Of a stretch of DNA of 64,000 nt, positions 59,895 through 64,000 are shown one piece after another. Each line of letters starts with the position of its first letter. The first letter of the stretch is position 1. Source of the stretch: Paramacrobiotus metropolitanus (lineage: Eukaryota; Tardigrada; Eutardigrada; Parachela; Macrobiotidae); the NCBI RefSeq assembly GCF_019649055.1, contig NW_026570232.1, positions 62,001 through 126,000 of the forward strand, in the 5' to 3' direction. Under the pieces are notes generated by a model. The model was given only the letters and a program-made list of their open reading frames with translations. It had not been told where the DNA came from and searched no databases. A program made the translations under genes and the position numbers.

Positions 59895-59950
59895 CCCGTA
59901 GCATTCTTCCTTCTGTAGCATTCTTCTTTCCCGTAGCATTCTTCTTACAA
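59895..59950. repeat. Short tandem repeat, GTAGCATTCTTC
   Basis: Three imperfect tandem units of about 18 bp, each with GTAGCATTCTTC followed by CTTC or TTTC. Confidence 0.6.
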
Positions 59951-61197
59951 TTGACTTATCGGTTTCTTCTGTACAGTATTTCTGCCTAGGCCTGGAATGA
60001 TTATCCAGATATCGTACACGTTTGTTTTTTGATATATTTAGCGAGGTACTGATTTTAAATGTTTTGTATGGTATACAATTTCTCTTAAAATATTGTCATG
60101 TACAGCTTTTTGCGTCATAAAGAGGGAACAAAATCTTTCGCTAAGTTGCTGAAAGGTTATATAACCTTCCAAAATATGGAAAGAATTGTGATTCTAATAT
60201 ACTAGAATTACAAGCGATTCCGCATCTGTTGGATTCAGAAGCTCTTTGGTGAGCTTTTCTGCCTTCCGCTTTGAATACAACCTTACGGAAATATTTTAAT
60301 TTCGATTACCTCTGTAATCTGTTTAAAGTTGCCGAAGAAATGTGCGGTCTTGAAAGAAAAACCGAAGCAACCTGAAGCAATCCGTAACGCAGTAGCCAGG
60401 TGAGTAAGCCTAATGCACTGTATATATATTGAATCAGTTGTTAAAACTGCATAAACTGTAACGTAACAACAGGAGCGGCAGATGAGAATGCTATTTCTTT
60501 AAATCAAAATTTAAAAAACCTACCCAGTAGTGCCAGTACTACAAATACAATCTGACTAAATGAGGAGGCTACGGTCTATGTTAAAAAGCCAGCGAACAGC
60601 CTTTTCGCTGTCTTCGCTAAACGCATACCCTAAACCCGTAGCTTCCTTTCTTGCTCGCATTGTACTTTATATATTTACGAGTAATCTGCACTTGGTGCCG
60701 AATTCCTGCATAGTCGCACTGCGAATTTCATCATGTGGTTTTAGAGTACGAAAGCCCACGTAAACGAGGTGGAGAAATGTCCTTAGCGCGAACTCGAAGC
60801 AAATGATGTTTTCTTCGCTTGCGTGTCAGTCAAACAACAAGAAATCAAACAGTAATCAAATTATCATACAGATTGCAAAATACACACATTAGCATATATT
60901 TTCGCGACTGTACTACGAAGGAGTTGCATGCCGAAGCTCCCCGTCAGATTCACATCTGCCATCAGAGTTAAAAATCACGATCTACCAACAAACAAAAGCG
61001 GACACAAACTATGTACACGGACACGAATGAGCAGCCCCATTCCGCTGACGCAGCCCTTGTTATCCACTAGAGTTATAAAAGCTCTCATACCAAACATAAC
61101 TTCACTCCTAAGCCATATTGTCACATTTGAGCAGCACCGAAAAAAGCATATTAAAATAAAATTAAGACCAACTATAATAAAACAATCGTTCATATCC

Positions 61198-62958
61198 TCA
61201 CGAGGAGCCTCCGTCCGGTTTTCCGCCAGCTGCCCCAGAAGGCGCCTCCTCCGACGATTCTCTGTGGAAAGACACATCGGCCACGGAAGATTTCCGCCGC
61301 GGCCCAGCTCCCGCCAGTCCCGCGAACATTCCCGCCGGTGACGATTTCCTCCCGTGCCGATTAATGCGCCCCAGTGGCTGCACCGGTTGTACCCGCTCCG
61401 GTGACAGAGCACGCCGCAACAGCGACTTCCCCTCACTCCCCGACTGCGGCCGGGTAAAGGACCGCCCATTCCCGCCGGGCACCGGAATCGCTTCCTGTAG
61501 TACCGGTGCCATGAGTGGGCTGGGTGAGCGGGAATTCGGGCTCGGTGGGGCGGGTGAGGGCGGCGCCGGCGAAGGTGTTCGCGCCAGCGGCGATACAATG
61601 GGCACATGCCCAACGGACTTGCGCCGGTTCCGATTCCGCATCATACTCATGGCTTTATGCTTCAGACCCAGCAAGGAGCTCGGCCGACTGAAATGTGGAA
61701 CCGCGAAAGCCGGACTGGGCATGGGAGAGGGACTGGCAGGTAAAACAAACCGTGAAATCGGCGGCGAACGACAGATGGCGGGTGGCGACCGCGGAACCGG
61801 TATGCTGGCTTCCCGCGAGCACTGTGTAGCGATGCTGGGTGTGGGCGACAGACTGCCTTCACAGGCCGCCCGCCGGTCACTCAGTCGGCGAAAGAGCGAC
61901 GAACGTCGACGGATGTCGCGTGCACCACTGCGCCGCGACCCAGAGTTCTTTTTTCCCCGCTTGGCCATCTTGCTCTCAGCCAGATGGCGTTTCTTGCCGC
62001 CGGATTTGATCGATGTCTGATCGAGAGGAATGGTCCGCACCGTGATCTTATCTCCACCGGAGGCCATCAGTTGAAGAACCTGTGTGTGTAAGAGGCCTTG
62101 AACGCGTTCACCGTTGATATGTGTCACCAAGTCATTCTGCCGCACACTGCAAACAACAGACAAATAAAACAAATGCCGGCTATCACTGCATAGTAAACAG
62201 GAACTAATGGGCAATACTGACACCTCCTCTGTCGCCTACCAATCAAAAAAAGATGACATTATCGAAAAATATGGATTTATCGCAAATCAAAGCGACCATG
62301 ACTACAACCGGGCTCACAACAAAATTAAACAATCCAGGCAGCACGGAAAAAAGTAAATTTCCCAAGGGACAATCTCACAGCGGTCGTGATGAACCGCGGC
62401 ACTTGATCGGCCAAACAGCTGCACCCCCCAACCACAAACGAGATCACTTACCCAGCCTCGAACGCACTTCCTCGCGTGTCAATGCTCTGCACAATATGGT
62501 GCAGCACGTAGACATTGCTGTCGCCAATATACACGGGCAATGCGGCTAATGTGAAGCCGAATCCCCGAGGACCTTTGCGGATGATTAGCGGCGGATTGAG
62601 CGTGTTGAGCAGAGGAGATAGTTCGCGTGAAGGGGATACATCACGTGAACTGGTGCTGGACGCTCCCGGTGACGCCATCAGTGAATTCACTCGTCCGGGT
62701 GCCGCTTCCTGCGCGATGGACAAAGCCAGCGCACTACTGGATTTGGCAACGGGACGCGACGGTGAAGCTAGGGGCGACGCCGGTATCACTGGCGACAAAT
62801 GTGGTACGGATGCGGTGGATGCGGGACGCTCGTCTAACGGGCGGGCTTCGCTCATACCACTGTGGTCTTCGACGGAGATAGAAAATGTCGGCAAGCGTGG
62901 GTGTGAACATGGTGGCAGGTCCGGATCCAACTCCACAGTAGAGTTCGACCATTCCCCG
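61198..62958 (-). CDS. MAST: MAST-family serine/threonine kinase, C-terminal exons
   Basis: Two terminal exons, 62958-62452 and 62146-61198, join in phase, giving about 484 residues. The gene enters from beyond the right edge; the kinase domain is not in the window. The PDZ domain is split by the intron: I-R-K-G-P-R-G-F-G-F-T-L then V-Y-I-G-D-S-N-V-Y in the first, and V-R-Q-N-D-L-V-T-H-I-N-G-E-R-V in the second. It is followed by the MAST-typical I-P-L-D-Q-T-S-I-K and R-R-S-S-L-F-R-R-L, and a long Ser/Pro-rich disordered tail ending in G-G-S-S. MAST kinases are microtubule-associated; the PDZ domain binds partners such as PTEN in the family. An acceptor at 62959 (TTTTGTAG) supports the first exon boundary. 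Confidence 0.88.
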
Positions 62959-64000
62959 CTACAAAATCCAAAAAACAAAGGTTAGCACAGAGACTGTGGC
63001 AGTTATTAGGCTGGATTCAACTTCAAAATTTCTTAAAGTAAAATTCCGGAAACTTGTCGTAATGATTCGTAATTAATGTCAACTCGCAATTAACTGGCTA
63101 AATGTGAGTTGCAACAAATATTGCACGTATGAATCTTATGCTTCAACGATTTTTGAAATACTTCTTTTATAACATACGCCTTTTGCTTTTCGACGTGCAA
63201 AACTTCAAACTAAAGCAATATAAAATCATAGAGTTACAAATCTTAATTTTGACCTGCAACATACGAAGTTCTGGGTAGTGAACCCAAAGATTTAATCAAC
63301 GCATTGCCCAGTCGTAGCACGACCAATTTAAAGATACGACATATAATACCAGCACGTACTTATTTTTACTGCATTTGAAATCTGGCTTCGCCAGAACGCC
63401 ATAACCCTTGCTAAATGGCTTCTGGCATAAGGTCCATCGTTCTAAACTACTTTGCGATCTAACCAGTCTGAGTCTGAACCCCGCTAGTTTTTAGTCGACG
63501 TACCAAGTATTAAACCATTGATGTCAATGCTGCAAACCTCCCATGAATTTTGAAAGCTTTTTGAACACATTGCGTGTTAATGATTTCATCAACCGAGCAC
63601 GAAAGTGATCACCTGCCGTATCCGACAGCTATTTATACAAAATCGATGTGCAGCAATATCATTCAAGTGCTATGAGCGGCAAATTAAACTGCATCAGCAC
63701 CTCGATCCGTCGCGCATCTGTAGAGCGCAGGTTTTTTCACATGATATGTAATTACCAAGACAAAATATGCCAACCCAGCGATTAAACTGCGGCATCAAGT
63801 ACCGAGCACGTGCCGTATTTACCAACCACTTTGACCTTTACATAATAACAAGTATGCAGTTCCTCCCCGTTACATGATATGCCAGCCTTATTGTGAAAAC
63901 CTGGAATCTTATCGAAAACACTTATCGCAGCAGGATAAAGTAACGATCCCTTGTTATCTGTTTAATTTCCGTAATAAAATTCTAACAAATGAGTTACCTA
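62959..64000 (-). other. Intron of the MAST gene (likely)
   Basis: About 1 kb to the window edge with no coding similarity seen. It lies upstream of an internal MAST acceptor, so it is probably an intron. Confidence 0.55.

Larger units (their letters stand above)
52352..61197. other. Large intergenic stretch
   Basis: 8.8 kb between Sprouty and the MAST 3' end, both on the minus strand. AT-rich, with scattered short open frames lacking recognisable domains or good splice context. It may hold upstream regulatory DNA of Sprouty and the MAST 3' UTR. One weak small ORF (57394-57744) is listed separately. Confidence 0.5.

Noticed and set aside
61364-62020. Long plus-strand open frame over the MAST exons.
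   Set aside because: It is the mirror of a Ser/Pro-rich coding exon on the minus strand; no domain is seen on the plus strand.

Overview
This is animal nuclear DNA. Genes are split by short GT-AG introns, many of 65-300 bp. One gene is a secreted chitin deacetylase-like protein with the chitin-binding, LDLa and deacetylase layout known from moulting animals, so an ecdysozoan is likely. I would guess a tardigrade, but nothing in the window proves it.

Layout. 0.2-6.2 kb holds a decayed duplicate: the 3' end of the chitin deacetylase-like gene, a broken D-2-hydroxyglutarate dehydrogenase (D2HGDH) copy, and a 1.26-kb inverted-repeat DNA transposon. 6.65-7.6 kb is an NXT1/p15 mRNA-export gene. 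7,945-28,989 is one complete, very young Ty3/gypsy LTR retrotransposon of 21.0 kb, with near-identical 0.93-kb LTRs and a 4-bp target duplication. It has a 2,941-codon gag-pol frame, then about 9 kb of sequence with accessory ORFs on both strands and several dispersed short repeats. 29.9-31.3 kb is a CACYBP-like gene with lesions. 32.1-33.4 kb holds two tandem decayed COP9 subunit 4-like fragments. 35.0-38.2 kb is an 11-exon SLC36-type amino-acid transporter. 39.1-42.0 kb is the complete parental chitin deacetylase-like gene (10 exons), convergent with the complete D2HGDH copy (42.6-45.1 kb). D2HGDH is divergent from AP2S1 (45.8-47.6 kb). 51.2-52.4 kb is a single-exon Sprouty gene. 61.2-63.0 kb holds the last two exons of a MAST kinase gene that continues past the window edge. 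The intergenic stretches, notably 52.4-61.2 kb, show no convincing genes.

How things fit together. The host genes are unrelated housekeeping or signalling genes, not an operon. The window is shaped by a roughly 4-kb segmental duplication (41.4-45.4 kb to 0.7-6.2 kb), decay of the derived copy, and insertion of the giant retrotransposon between NXT1 and the CACYBP-like gene.

The most unusual material is inside the retrotransposon. A second copy of the integrase zinc-binding module sits between protease and reverse transcriptase. The LTR-end plus primer-binding-site junction recurs as degenerate copies downstream of pol. The 3' polypurine-tract motif recurs four times inside the coding sequence, once in a different codon phase. 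There are also AT-hook and antisense accessory ORFs. In the host genes, the best leads are a shared -1 frameshift on an A_AAA_AAG heptamer in both D2HGDH copies, and a chitin deacetylase-like protein whose catalytic motifs are all replaced.
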